A stretch of 51,127 nt of DNA from Lachnospiraceae bacterium (GCA_910574745.1 CAJTCE010000028.1:1-51127); one strand, 5' to 3'. Shown: positions 42,827 to 50,289, counted from the stretch's first letter. Translations and numbers: made by a program. Notes: a model not told the origin generated them from the letters alone.

Positions 42827-44173
42827 TTACTTTTCTTTCATGTACGATTCATGACTTCCATCAAGAACCGATATTTCTGACTCATTTTCAAAATACCAGC
42901 CATAAGGTTCTAATACCGCATAACCCTTCAGCAATGCGTCTCCTCTTTCCTGGTCAAAATGGCCATAATAATTATATGTTTCATTTGTCCCTGTCATTGA
43001 AGTGTGTAAAATAATCAGCATTTGATGAAGTATGCTAAGCTCTTCAACTTTTTTAATTGCTTCCTGCTTTTCTTCATCGGTACATTTGTACTCCTCTTTG
43101 TCAAGGAAAAATCCTTTCAAGCTAGATTGATATGCATATGTTCTAAGCGCAAGTAAGGCCTGCCAAATTGCATCCTTTACATTCTCCTCATTCTTAATCG
43201 GAGCTATCTTTCCTGTTATAATGTTCTGGATAAATTCCTTGCGGCGCACCGAACTTTCTTTTAACACTGCCTTAATCTGCTTCTTGGACTCACTGATTTG
43301 CTGCTGCTTTATCTCATGCTCAGAAAGTTTTTTTCCCTCTTTAGGAACTTTTACAATAACTTTTAATGTTCTGTAATATACCAACCAATACATTTGTGCA
43401 TTTTCCTTACTAAGGTTCAACTGCTTTGGAGGTTCTTTATCAAGGTCAAACTCCTGTATGGTTTTCCATTTAGAGGACCATACTTCGTTTTCTACCTCTT
43501 TTGGAGCTTGCTCAATTCCCATTTTTTCCAGCATTCCGCTGATTTTATTTTTACATGATTCTCTCTTGGCCGCGGATACAGCATTTTGTACCTTGCTTAC
43601 TAAATCTCTTGAACTGTTAGACTCAGCTAAAATTTTATTTCTTATACTTACATCAGAAATTTTTTCTAATTCGTATAAGTCTTTTAATGAAAGCTGAAAA
43701 CATTCATCCTGTTCTTTCTTTTTCAGTTCTTCCTGATTAAGTTTCGCAATATTCAAACGATGCTTTACTGTTGCTTTAGAAAAACCCGTTTTTTCCGCAA
43801 TACCTTCTTCAGTTTCTCCAAGATCAAGCATCATCTGAAATCCATTCGCCTGTTCGCAAATCGTCAAATCATTACGCTGCATATTTTCTTCCAACATGAT
43901 AGACATTTGTTCTCTTGGAGTCAAATTCTCTGATATTTGGCACGGAAACGCTTTTACTCCTGCCTGTACACCGGCTGCATATCTCCTGTGACCGATAATT
44001 GTCATATACTCTCCCGGTTCTCCTTCTATCGGAATAACTGTCAGATTCTGCAGGATTCCATTCTTCTTGATAGACTCTACCAATTCTGTTAGGTCTCCTA
44101 AATTTTTCCTAGGATTTTCCGGGTGAGGCTTAATATGCTCAGCTGCAATATAAGAAATCTTTTTGTCTTTCAT
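42827..44173 (-). CDS. parB: ParB/RepB/Spo0J-type partition protein
   Basis: 448 residues. The N-terminal ParB domain shows HPENPRKNLGDLTELVESIK, the CTP-binding/nuclease-fold motif YMTIIGHRRYAAG (about 57-69) and the HTH EEGIAEKTGFSKATVKHRLN. The C-terminal 250 residues are an unassigned helical extension, longer than in Spo0J. No ParA gene is next to it, and no parS-like repeats were found, so it may be an orphan ParB-like regulator of a phage or plasmid. It overlaps no gene but starts one base before the end of the gene at 44174. It is under control of leader A. Confidence 0.85.
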   Translation of the reverse strand: MKDKKISYIAAEHIKPHPENPRKNLGDLTELVESIKKNGILQNLTVIPIEGEPGEYMTIIGHRRYAAGVQAGVKAFPCQISENLTPREQMSIMLEENMQRNDLTICEQANGFQMMLDLGETEEGIAEKTGFSKATVKHRLNIAKLNQEELKKKEQDECFQLSLKDLYELEKISDVSIRNKILAESNSSRDLVSKVQNAVSAAKRESCKNKISGMLEKMGIEQAPKEVENEVWSSKWKTIQEFDLDKEPPKQLNLSKENAQMYWLVYYRTLKVIVKVPKEGKKLSEHEIKQQQISESKKQIKAVLKESSVRRKEFIQNIITGKIAPIKNEENVKDAIWQALLALRTYAYQSSLKGFFLDKEEYKCTDEEKQEAIKKVEELSILHQMLIILHTSMTGTNETYNYYGHFDQERGDALLKGYAVLEPYGWYFENESEISVLDGSHESYMKEK

Positions 44174-44563
44174 TTATTCTTCCTCCACTGTTTTTATTTC
44201 AAAAAAGTTTTTCTCAATTTCTGTCATTTCACATACTTCGTCAAAATATTCAATAGCAGCTCCTTCTTCATTTTCCTCCAAAAGTGCATCTTTAAGTAGC
44301 GTCGCCAGCTCCTCAAGCCTAGAGCGTGAAATATATTTTTTCTCTGTCAAAGAGCGAAAATTTTCCAGCGCACAAGATAAAACCTCAGGTTGAGTACATC
44401 CAGATATTTTAGCTCCCCTAAATTCAAAGCCACGATACCAAACAGTCCCGTCCCATGTTCCCATTTTCTTATCAAGTCCACGAACAACTGCATACTCTTT
44501 TAATTCATTTCCACGAAGAATAAGTGCATATTCTCCCTCTTCTAAAATAATTTCATATTTCAT
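44174..44563 (-). CDS. Hypothetical protein, first gene behind leader A
   Basis: 129 residues, acidic and soluble. It reads MKYEIILEEGEYALILRGNE at the start, with WDGTVWYRGFEFRGAKISG and a long acidic helix LLKDALLEENEEGAAIEYFD. No family was recognised. A CAGGAGGTATTGTAA region precedes the ATG. It precedes parB without a gap and is controlled by the double-terminator leader A, so it is co-regulated with parB. Confidence 0.7.
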   Translation of the reverse strand: MKYEIILEEGEYALILRGNELKEYAVVRGLDKKMGTWDGTVWYRGFEFRGAKISGCTQPEVLSCALENFRSLTEKKYISRSRLEELATLLKDALLEENEEGAAIEYFDEVCEMTEIEKNFFEIKTVEEE

Positions 44564-44573
44564 TTACAATACC

Positions 44574-44838
44574 TCCTGATAGTTTCTAAAAAATATATAG
44601 TAATGATTGTATATAAAACAGGTCCTTTCCCTGTGTAAAAAAATTACATATAAAAAGACAAACTTTTTTCTTTGCTTAATAAATAGAAAAAAGAATGTCT
44701 TTTTACATTTCCATAATTTATATGAACGTGAGCTTCCACGGTAAAAGAGGTATTTTACCCCTAAAAACAAAAATACACCCATAACATATAGGGTGCTAAC
44801 GAATCACTTATTACAATTTTTAAAATAACAAATTATAG
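44574..44838 (-). promoter_or_regulatory. Structured leader A with two tandem terminators
   Basis: From the promoter at 44843-44871 the RNA passes terminator T1 (GCACCC/GGGTGT, 44796-44775, T run to 44763). It then passes a hairpin AGGGGTA/TACCTCT (44762-44745), the hairpin CGTGGAAGCTCACG (44740-44727), and T2 (AAAAGACA/TGTCTTTT, 44704-44652, T run after it). A hairpin CAGG...CCTG (44633-44619) precedes the ribosome binding site. The same order and several exact blocks recur in leader B, with compensating changes in the second and third stems. No ORF fits. The gene behind it can only be expressed if both terminators are bypassed. Confidence 0.75.
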
Positions 44839-44842
44839 ATAT

Positions 44843-44871
44843 ATTATATAATAATTATTAATTATTGTCAA
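44843..44871 (-). promoter_or_regulatory. Consensus SigA promoter of leader A
   Basis: TTGACA (44871-44866), 17 bases, TATAAT (44848-44843): a full consensus match. The spacer ending AATAATTATTA and the flanking ATATA are shared with the promoter of leader B. Confidence 0.9.
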
Positions 44872-44905
44872 AAGAAAAAGACCTGATACTGTAAAGTACC
44901 AAGTC
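44871..44905 (-). terminator. Intrinsic terminator of the operon upstream of leader A
   Basis: GACTTGGTAC and GTATCAGGTC form the stem (G-U pairs included) with a six-base loop, then TTTTTCTTTT. The T run merges directly into the -35 of the leader A promoter. It closes the operon 46722-44926. Confidence 0.85.
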
Positions 44906-44925
44906 TTTCCATAACGTATTTGTAT

Positions 44926-45141
44926 TTATTTTTCAATTACTATGAAACCCTCTTTTTCTAACTCTTCCATAGTCCATTCAGGTTTGTCTTCGTCATACCA
45001 TTGAATATTTTCGCTTTCACATTCCCCACAAGAAGTTCCACCTAATTGTATAAGCATTACTTCTCCACAGTCCATACATCTTACAAGATCGCCACTATGA
45101 TTCATATTTAGGCAATCTACATATACTTTTACCTCTTCCAT
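44926..45141 (-). CDS. Small zinc-ribbon protein (71 residues)
   Basis: Two Cys pairs, CMDC (about 22-25) and CGEC (about 38-41), flank a short beta segment (GEVMLIQLGGTS), typical of a zinc ribbon. The remainder is acidic (WYDEDKPEWTMEELEKEG). The last gene of the five-gene operon behind leader B, with the terminator at 44871-44905 after it. Function unknown; possibly a regulatory or nucleic-acid-binding protein. Confidence 0.75.
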   Translation of the reverse strand: MEEVKVYVDCLNMNHSGDLVRCMDCGEVMLIQLGGTSCGECESENIQWYDEDKPEWTMEELEKEGFIVIEK

Positions 45142-45163
45142 TGCCTCTATTCTCCTTTTTATA

Positions 45164-45700
45164 TTAAGCTAAAATTCTGCAGTCAACAAAATAGTTGCCA
45201 TATGCCATACACAATACATCCGGAATACAGTCTGCTGTACATTTGTACTTATCTCTAAACGATTCTTTCAGCAAGATCTGTCCTCCGTCAACTTCCGTCA
45301 TACCCGGGCAGAGTTCATATTGATCATAATAGATGTAATCAACATATCCTTTATCCTGGTCTTCCGGAAGTAGATTGTCTCCAAGCCCTTCAGCAATTCG
45401 AACGATCTCATTCATTTCTGGAACAAATACAAACAAATCATTATAGCCTTCTGGTTTTTTTTCAAAGCACGTTTTAGACCAAATGATTTCTGCTGGATGC
45501 TGATTCAAATAGTCCTTTTTGCCGACTTTCTCCCATTCTTCTTCATCGTACCTACAACTATAATTCATGAATTTTGAGTTCGGATACTTTTCTCTAAAAG
45601 CAAAATCTGCATCGCAATAATCGGATGCTACAACAATCAGATATGCATTTTGATATGGATACTTCTTACAATTTCCAAATGTGTAATAATACTTTTTCAT
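45164..45700 (-). CDS. Hypothetical protein (178 residues)
   Basis: Starts MKKYYYTFGNCKKYPYQNAY, a pattern common in small Lachnospiraceae mobile-element proteins. Later pieces are VASDYCDADFAFREKYP, KFMNYSCRYDEEEW and a C terminus with CIPDVLCMAYGNYFVDC. It is soluble and acidic with seven Cys. GGAGGTTATGAT precedes the start. No function can be derived. Fourth gene of the leader B operon. Confidence 0.75.
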   Translation of the reverse strand: MKKYYYTFGNCKKYPYQNAYLIVVASDYCDADFAFREKYPNSKFMNYSCRYDEEEWEKVGKKDYLNQHPAEIIWSKTCFEKKPEGYNDLFVFVPEMNEIVRIAEGLGDNLLPEDQDKGYVDYIYYDQYELCPGMTEVDGGQILLKESFRDKYKCTADCIPDVLCMAYGNYFVDCRILA

Positions 45701-45711
45701 ATCATAACCTC

Positions 45712-45942
45712 CTAAATTTTAAAAGCGTACTGAAAATTATCCATTACATCGGCAGAAATCAACCGATCCGGATAGGCAGTTCCAGTTGTGTTACACCAGC
45801 TAGCCTCTTCTCTTATTTTTGCAATCATTTCAAGGCTGCATCCATGCCGTATAGCTCTCCTTGCAAGCCGCCACAGCCTAACAGCTTCCTTTTCTGATTT
45901 TTCTATAAGTTCCTGTCTAATTTTTTCTAAATATTTATTCAT
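45712..45942 (-). CDS. Hypothetical helical protein (76 residues)
   Basis: A short helical protein: NKYLEKIRQELIEKSEKEAV, then RLWRLARRAIRHG, then a polar end. AGAGAGGTAGTAT precedes the ATG. It lies between the two neighbouring genes of the leader B operon with gaps of about 11 to 20 bases. Unknown function. Confidence 0.7.
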   Translation of the reverse strand: MNKYLEKIRQELIEKSEKEAVRLWRLARRAIRHGCSLEMIAKIREEASWCNTTGTAYPDRLISADVMDNFQYAFKI

Positions 45943-45961
45943 ATACTACCTCTCTAATATT

Positions 45962-46378
45962 TTAATTACTGAATAAGGTGTTTTCATCTACAACCGCATA
46001 AATTAGAAATTCATTTTCAATATCTTCTTCTTCTAAATCCAGTTGGGCAAGAATTCTCGAAAAACTCTCTTTCGAATAATCTTCACGATAAATAGGAACC
46101 TTTTTTAAATATGGTTGGAAATGTGCGTGTAAACGGATATATTCCATAATTTCCGTTTTTGTACATTCTTTGCATATTCTAAAAGCACATTTAATTAATG
46201 CCTGACAAATTTTATCAGATCCTAATTTTTCTTCTTTTACCTCAAAAATTTCATTCTCTTTAATGGAAGAAATATTTGATATTCCATTTTCAAGAATGTA
46301 AGAAAATATAGCCATTTCCATTCGTGAATCAAATTCCTCCTCAATTATTCTTCCAATCTTTGTTTCATAATACTCCAT
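45962..46378 (-). CDS. Hypothetical protein (138 residues)
   Basis: I took MEYYETKIGRIIEEEFDSRM as the start (46378) since GGAGGTAATTTAAAG precedes it. The frame is helical and acidic with a KCAFRICKECTKTEI segment. No known motif. Its start overlaps the end of the preceding gene region (46381) so the two are linked. Second gene of the leader B operon. Confidence 0.7.
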   Translation of the reverse strand: MEYYETKIGRIIEEEFDSRMEMAIFSYILENGISNISSIKENEIFEVKEEKLGSDKICQALIKCAFRICKECTKTEIMEYIRLHAHFQPYLKKVPIYREDYSKESFSRILAQLDLEEEDIENEFLIYAVVDENTLFSN

Positions 46379-46380
46379 CT

Positions 46381-46722
46381 TTAAATTACCTCCCATTTCC
46401 CAATAACTACAGTTATTGTTCTTTTACAAATTTGAACCTTATTGGTATCCATATAGCTTGGCATCAATTTTTCTCTTATTCTTTCGTTTAAGCGTGACCG
46501 GCAAAGTTCTTCTGTATGCATTGGTCTCCCATCGGAAATCATTTTCTGTTCCCTAGAATCCCAAATAAATGCTTGATATTCATATTCGCTGCACTCATCA
46601 TAATTTTGATATTCAACCAGTGAAATACCTGATTCTTCTGTCCATTGCATTTCATTCTCAAAGGTATTGCCTGTTTCAGCTAGCCTCTTTTCATCTACTT
46701 CCAAAATTGCAAAAACTTTCAT
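46381..46722 (-). CDS. Hypothetical protein, first gene behind leader B
   Basis: 113 residues starting MKVFAILEVDEKRLAETGNT, with WDSREQKMISDGRP and a basic end (ICKRTITVVIGKWEVI). AGGGAGGAAACAAA is a strong ribosome binding site. It is the first gene behind leader B and so the direct readout of that leader. No family was recognised. Confidence 0.75.
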   Translation of the reverse strand: MKVFAILEVDEKRLAETGNTFENEMQWTEESGISLVEYQNYDECSEYEYQAFIWDSREQKMISDGRPMHTEELCRSRLNERIREKLMPSYMDTNKVQICKRTITVVIGKWEVI

Positions 46723-46989
46723 TTTGTTTCCTCCCTACTAATATTCATAAAATTAATTTATTACTCTCTTACTATGTAAACAGGCTTTTGTCCTGGATAA
46801 AAAATTACATATAAAAAAACTGCCTATTTTAATTAATTGAAAAAAGACAGTTCTTTTACATTCCTATAATATATATAATCGTGGGGTTCCACGGTAAAAG
46901 GGATATTATGTCCCTGAAAATAAAAAAGCACCCCATAAAAGGATGCAAACAAATTTCCTATAACAAATATATCTAATAACAAACTATGA
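46723..46989 (-). promoter_or_regulatory. Structured leader B with two tandem terminators
   Basis: Homologous to leader A. T1 is GCATCC/GGGGTGC (46946-46928) with TTTTTTA. Hairpin 2 is AGGGA/TCCCT (46914-46900). Hairpin 3 is CGTGGAACCCCACG (46893-46880). T2 is AACTG/CAGTT (46852-46818) with TTTTT. A last hairpin CAGGACAAAAGCCTG (46795-46781) precedes the ribosome binding site. Hairpin 3 has the same CGTGG...CACG frame as in leader A but a different interior. The conserved order suggests a shared regulatory mechanism. Confidence 0.75.
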
Positions 46990-46993
46990 ATAT

Positions 46994-47022
46994 ATTATAT
47001 AATAATTATTAAGTTTTGTCAA
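46994..47022 (-). promoter_or_regulatory. Consensus SigA promoter of leader B
   Basis: TTGACA (47022-47017), 17 bases, TATAAT (46999-46994). The 11 spacer bases before the -10 (AATAATTATTA) equal those of leader A. Confidence 0.9.
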
Positions 47023-47060
47023 AACAAAAAGACCCAGTACCTTATTAGATACTGAGCCTC
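47022..47060 (-). terminator. Intrinsic terminator of the operon upstream of leader B
   Basis: GGCTCAGTATC and GTACTGGGTC pair around a short loop, followed by TTTTTGTTTT that runs into the promoter of leader B. The layout copies that at leader A (44871-44905). Confidence 0.8.
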
Positions 47061-47105
47061 TTTAGATTAAGCAATATACACATTATTTAAATCAATATGC
47101 ATAGT

Positions 47106-47195
47106 TTAATTGGAAAAACGGTTATTCTGATTCATTCTAACCACTGCTCTTCCAACTCCTGAGCCATAATAAGTGTTGGTTTCTATTTCAAACAT
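47106..47195 (-). CDS. Possible tiny protein (29 residues)
   Basis: MFEIETNTYYGSGVGRAVVR and nine more residues. The ribosome binding site is weak (AAAAAGAT). It lies after the 47222 gene and just before the terminator. It could be real, or the end of a degraded gene. Confidence 0.35.
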   Translation of the reverse strand: MFEIETNTYYGSGVGRAVVRMNQNNRFSN

Positions 47196-47221
47196 ATCTT
47201 TTTAAATAACAGAAAATATTA

Positions 47222-47497
47222 TCAGCAACTATACCAGGGAATTCCCATCTGATCTAACTCTTTAATTCTTTCTACAAGGGTTTCAAAACTGTATCCACAG
47301 ACTCCCATTAACATTGCGTCAGCAACTTCAAAGTCTCTTTCGGTTGTACACATATCGTTGAATACACCTATGATTCCTTGTGCCATGTCACAGGTGCTAT
47401 TATCATCCTCCTGGATAGCATCATAAAAATTTTCTCCAAGCTTATTCTCAAAATTTTCAATTTCCTTATATGCTTTATCTAAAATTTCTTCATTCAT
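47222..47497 (-). CDS. Hypothetical acidic protein (91 residues)
   Basis: From the second Met (MNEEILDKAYKEIENFENKL), with AAGGAGATAATGAAA upstream; the first Met is only three bases from the GGAG. Helical and acidic, with CDMAQGIIGVFNDMC and VADAMLMGVCGYSFETLVER. Similar small proteins are frequent in Lachnospiraceae mobile elements. Function unknown. Confidence 0.7.
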   Translation of the reverse strand: MNEEILDKAYKEIENFENKLGENFYDAIQEDDNSTCDMAQGIIGVFNDMCTTERDFEVADAMLMGVCGYSFETLVERIKELDQMGIPWYSC

Positions 47498-47557
47498 TTT
47501 CATTATCTCCTTAAAATTTTTTTATTCAATCTATTTAATTAAATCGTTTTTATTTAT

Positions 47558-47580
47558 GTCCCCCTGCTATGCAGGGGGAC
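47558..47580. repeat. GC-rich perfect palindrome (10-pair stem)
   Basis: GTCCCCCTGC, loop TAT, GCAGGGGGAC. There is no T run next to it. A second short palindrome, TTTTTGTTT AC AAACAAAAA (47590-47609), lies ten bases to the right. Both are in the 135-base gap between two minus-strand genes. Confidence 0.85.
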
Positions 47581-47632
47581 AATAACTGCTTTTTGTTTAC
47601 AAACAAAAAATCTGGTAGTAAAAAACTTTTGT

Positions 47633-47824
47633 TTATTCAATACAAAATTTTTTATAAAATTCTTCTAAAATATCATCTGGCATCTGGTCATATGCTTCAT
47701 TCATCAATTCTTCTATTTCGTCTTTTTCTTTTCCGCATGTCATTCCATAGCCAATAAATTCTTCGATATAGTCTGTTCCCCAGTCAAATAATGCCTTCTT
47801 CAATTGGTCGAATCTTCTATCCAT
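47633..47824 (-). CDS. Hypothetical acidic protein (63 residues)
   Basis: MDRRFDQLKKALFDWGTDYI at the start, then ELMNEAYDQMPDDILEEFYK. Short, acidic and helical; an AGGAGGTATATAAAAT site precedes the ATG. The following gap holds two palindromes. No function known. Confidence 0.7.
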   Translation of the reverse strand: MDRRFDQLKKALFDWGTDYIEEFIGYGMTCGKEKDEIEELMNEAYDQMPDDILEEFYKKFCIE

Positions 47825-47934
47825 ATTTTATATACCTCCTTATACTTAATAATAAAATATTTCTTCCCAGTTATTGCAGGAATTTCCATACTCTATTTCT
47901 AAACCAAGATTTTTGGATTCCTCACACTCATTGT

Positions 47935-48276
47935 CTATTTTAATACTACTACAAATTGTTCTAACCAATTCTCACTTACATTCCCGGCAAGAATATTGTC
48001 TATATCGTCCATAATTGAATCAATATCACATCTGATAAACAAATCAGCTTTGTTCAACTCATTTATCTTATTTTCAATTATTTTGGACAAATTAACAGTA
48101 ACGCCATTGCTTCTAATTTCTTCCACGGTCAAAAGCTTAGATAAATCGGACATTGCCTTATCCCATTTATCATCAGGTTTTCCACCATAGAAATATGTTT
48201 CCATATCATAATCTTTATCCCACACTGTCAACTCTTCACCTTTTGGCATAAGTTCCAAATAATTATATAAAGTCAT
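47935..48276 (-). CDS. Hypothetical conserved protein (113 residues)
   Basis: MTLYNYLELMPKGEELTVWD and YFYGGKPDDKWDKAMSDLSK are hallmarks of a family common in Lachnospiraceae mobile elements. ENWLEQFVVVLK is a natural-looking end. AGAGAGGTTAAGAT precedes the start. Function unknown. A second frame of 40 residues starts within its last codons (TTG at 47968) and runs to 47846; it has no ribosome binding site and may be chance. Confidence 0.8.
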   Translation of the reverse strand: MTLYNYLELMPKGEELTVWDKDYDMETYFYGGKPDDKWDKAMSDLSKLLTVEEIRSNGVTVNLSKIIENKINELNKADLFIRCDIDSIMDDIDNILAGNVSENWLEQFVVVLK

Positions 48277-48315
48277 ATCTTAACCTCTCTTTCTCCTATA
48301 AAATTCCGATTCTAT

Positions 48316-48627
48316 TTATTTACTTTCTAATAACCATTCTTCAATACTTCTATATTTATCTTTAATGTTCACATTTTCGTTGAGATGGTTCACTACATGA
48401 AGAAATGCTGCTTCCATACTTGTATATCTTCTACTCCATGTTTCATATGTTCCTATCTTTTTCCCATACAACGAATATTTGAAAGGTTCATACATTTTTT
48501 CTTCTTTTCGTAATGTAAATTCCCACATCTGAGACATCATAAAAGAAAATGTATCTACTTCTCCTTCTTTCCACAAATTTTCTTCTTGTATGGTTCGTAA
48601 AACATATTCTTTTGTCATTTCTTGCAT
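48316..48627 (-). CDS. Hypothetical protein (103 residues)
   Basis: MQEMTKEYVLRTIQEENLWK, TFSFMMSQMWEFTLRKEEK and SRRYTSMEAAFLHVVNHLNE. Soluble, with aromatic clusters. AGAAGGGTGTATT precedes the ATG. A typical member of the small-gene array in this part. Unknown function. Confidence 0.7.
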   Translation of the reverse strand: MQEMTKEYVLRTIQEENLWKEGEVDTFSFMMSQMWEFTLRKEEKMYEPFKYSLYGKKIGTYETWSRRYTSMEAAFLHVVNHLNENVNIKDKYRSIEEWLLESK

Positions 48628-48672
48628 AATACACCCTTCTTTCTAAAACCTTGAAATCCTGATTTTCAGTCT

Positions 48673-48777
48673 TTATTTGATAGTTGTCTCTTCTATATAC
48701 CATTCATAGTAAATATCTCCATCTGGCACAATCAATTGTGCGCTGTTATCATTTTCTGATGTTTGATATCGATAACC
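48673..48777 (-). pseudogene. Relic reading frame without a start codon
   Basis: In frame it reads GYRYQTSENDNSAQLIVPDG then DIYYEWYIEETTIK and a stop. The upstream AGGAGG (about 48793) is present, but no ATG, GTG or TTG follows in the right frame and place. It looks like a small gene that lost its start, or one that uses an unusual initiation codon. Confidence 0.4.
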
Positions 48778-48784
48778 TTACTCT

Positions 48785-49030
48785 TTATTTTATCCTCCTA
48801 CAATACTCTTCAATGCACTTTCTGTTTTCTGGAGTATCGATCCACCCAAGATATCTTCTATCAAAATTTTCTGACAAATCCTCTATAGGAATAATCTTAA
48901 TTCCATCTTTTATTGCCTGTCTCACAGCTTCTTTATCACTCCTAAATTTATTATCACTATCAATTTTTTCAATTTCTAACATTCCCGTTCCTTCAAAATC
49001 AAAAATACCATATCCAATTATATTATTCAT
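48785..49030 (-). CDS. Hypothetical protein (81 residues)
   Basis: I chose MNNIIGYGIFDFEGTGMLEI as the start because GGAGG lies eight bases before; two earlier Met codons sit inside or next to the ribosome binding site. The rest includes EAVRQAIKDGIKIIPIEDLS and ENFDRRYLGWIDTPENR. Unknown function. Confidence 0.7.
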   Translation of the reverse strand: MNNIIGYGIFDFEGTGMLEIEKIDSDNKFRSDKEAVRQAIKDGIKIIPIEDLSENFDRRYLGWIDTPENRKCIEEYCRRIK

Positions 49031-49094
49031 TTCCATTTCCTCCACTCAAAACTGTATTCTCATTAATTGTTCAGATAAATTACACCATCTGTTG

Positions 49095-49379
49095 TCATAA
49101 AATTTCCAAAATAGACCCATCATTATTAATAAACGCCTCTTTACGTTCAATTTCTCCGTCTAAAATCATTTGGGTATCTTCTTCTGGCACACCACCATAT
49201 ATTGAATCTAAAATATAGTCTTCTATAGTATTCCATATACAAACTATATCCAAATCTAATATAGGGCCTTTCATCAAGATTTGAATTTCTTCTTCAGATA
49301 ATCTTTCATCTTTAAGCCGTGTTCTAATAGTATTCTGTATTTCATCTGGTAATTGAGATACATACATTGTTTTATCCAA
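49095..49379 (-). CDS. Hypothetical acidic protein (94 residues)
   Basis: MDKTMYVSQLPDEIQNTIRT, then LSEEEIQILMKGPILDLD. Helical and acidic, similar in style to the short regulators of plasmids in this group. AGGAGGAATAAAATTGG precedes the start. Function unknown. Confidence 0.75.
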   Translation of the reverse strand: MDKTMYVSQLPDEIQNTIRTRLKDERLSEEEIQILMKGPILDLDIVCIWNTIEDYILDSIYGGVPEEDTQMILDGEIERKEAFINNDGSILEIL

Positions 49380-49438
49380 TTTTATTCCTCCTGTTCATTA
49401 ATCTATGTGGGATTAATTCCTATTTTAAGTTCTACTAT

Positions 49439-50176
49439 TCACTTATACATATTTTCGTACAGAATAGCTGCAATCTTATCAAACAAATCCTTCGACGTAT
49501 CACATGGCAGCAATACAACAAATTCATGGCATTCTAAGAATCCTGCCTCTTCTGTAATAACAATTTGCGCTGTTTTAAATTCTTCCATTTCAGAAAAATC
49601 AACTGCTTTAGATTTCATATGGTCAAATAACTTTGCCATTGTAGAGCAGGTGTCTTTTGCATAATCTTTATCAAATTCGTTGATTAAAGCAATTTTATAT
49701 TCTCCTTTATACTCAACTAAGTAGCAAAGAGAACCATTTCCTTCTGTCCATAGAACAGAATATGCTCTCAACAATTCTTTTGGCAAATCTTTTTCTTCAA
49801 TGTCATATTCTCCATGATGATGTAAATCTCCACAAGCATTACACCAGTATTTTAAATCTTCTCCATACTGTTTTATATCTTCACTTTCATATACAATGAT
49901 TGGTATATTATTAGTAACAAAATTTTTTTCTTCAAATTCCGTTACCATTTTTTTGATAGATTCTTCATATCCTTTAAGATTACTTTCTATCATGCCCGCT
50001 CCAAACAAATAACCAACAATATTATTATCAACATTGTAATCCGGATTTGTCAGCATAATGAAAATAATATCGCTTGTATTTTTTTCTTTACCACCGATTT
50101 TAATTCCTTCTAATAATTCATATTTAATTCCAATATCACTAATATAACAATAACCATCTTCTTTTAATTTTAACAT
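49439..50176 (-). CDS. Hypothetical protein (245 residues)
   Basis: MLKLKEDGYCYISDIGIKYE, then TSDIIFIMLTNPDYNV and a segment YWCNACGDLHHHGEYDIEEK (about 111-130), with two Cys and three His that could bind a metal. The C-terminal part includes ITEEAGFLECHEFVVLLPCD. GGAGGGTAATAAA precedes the start. No family was recognised. Confidence 0.75.
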   Translation of the reverse strand: MLKLKEDGYCYISDIGIKYELLEGIKIGGKEKNTSDIIFIMLTNPDYNVDNNIVGYLFGAGMIESNLKGYEESIKKMVTEFEEKNFVTNNIPIIVYESEDIKQYGEDLKYWCNACGDLHHHGEYDIEEKDLPKELLRAYSVLWTEGNGSLCYLVEYKGEYKIALINEFDKDYAKDTCSTMAKLFDHMKSKAVDFSEMEEFKTAQIVITEEAGFLECHEFVVLLPCDTSKDLFDKIAAILYENMYK

Positions 50177-50199
50177 TTTATTACCCTCCTAATTAAATT

Positions 50200-50289
50200 T
50201 CAAAAATTTTTGTATAGTTCTGTATAAAAGCAGTCATCAATCGCTTTCTCTATTAAATATATTAAATTACTATACATTGGACTCTTCAT
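50200..50289 (-). CDS. Tiny protein (29 residues)
   Basis: MKSPMYSNLIYLIEKAIDDC then FYTELYKNF. GGAGGGATAGATT is a strong ribosome binding site, five to eight bases before the ATG, and favours a real gene. It lies four bases after the next gene upstream. Unknown function. Confidence 0.55.
   Translation of the reverse strand: MKSPMYSNLIYLIEKAIDDCFYTELYKNF

Noticed and set aside
44713-44745. T-box riboswitch (the ACCGTGG block resembles part of a T-box sequence)
   Set aside because: The conserved UGGNACCGCG antiterminator sequence and specifier stem are not present, and the genes behind are not tRNA-linked.
44564-44782. A 72-residue Phe/Lys-rich reading frame inside leader A
   Set aside because: It covers the hairpins and terminators of the leader, has no ribosome binding site and no counterpart in leader B.
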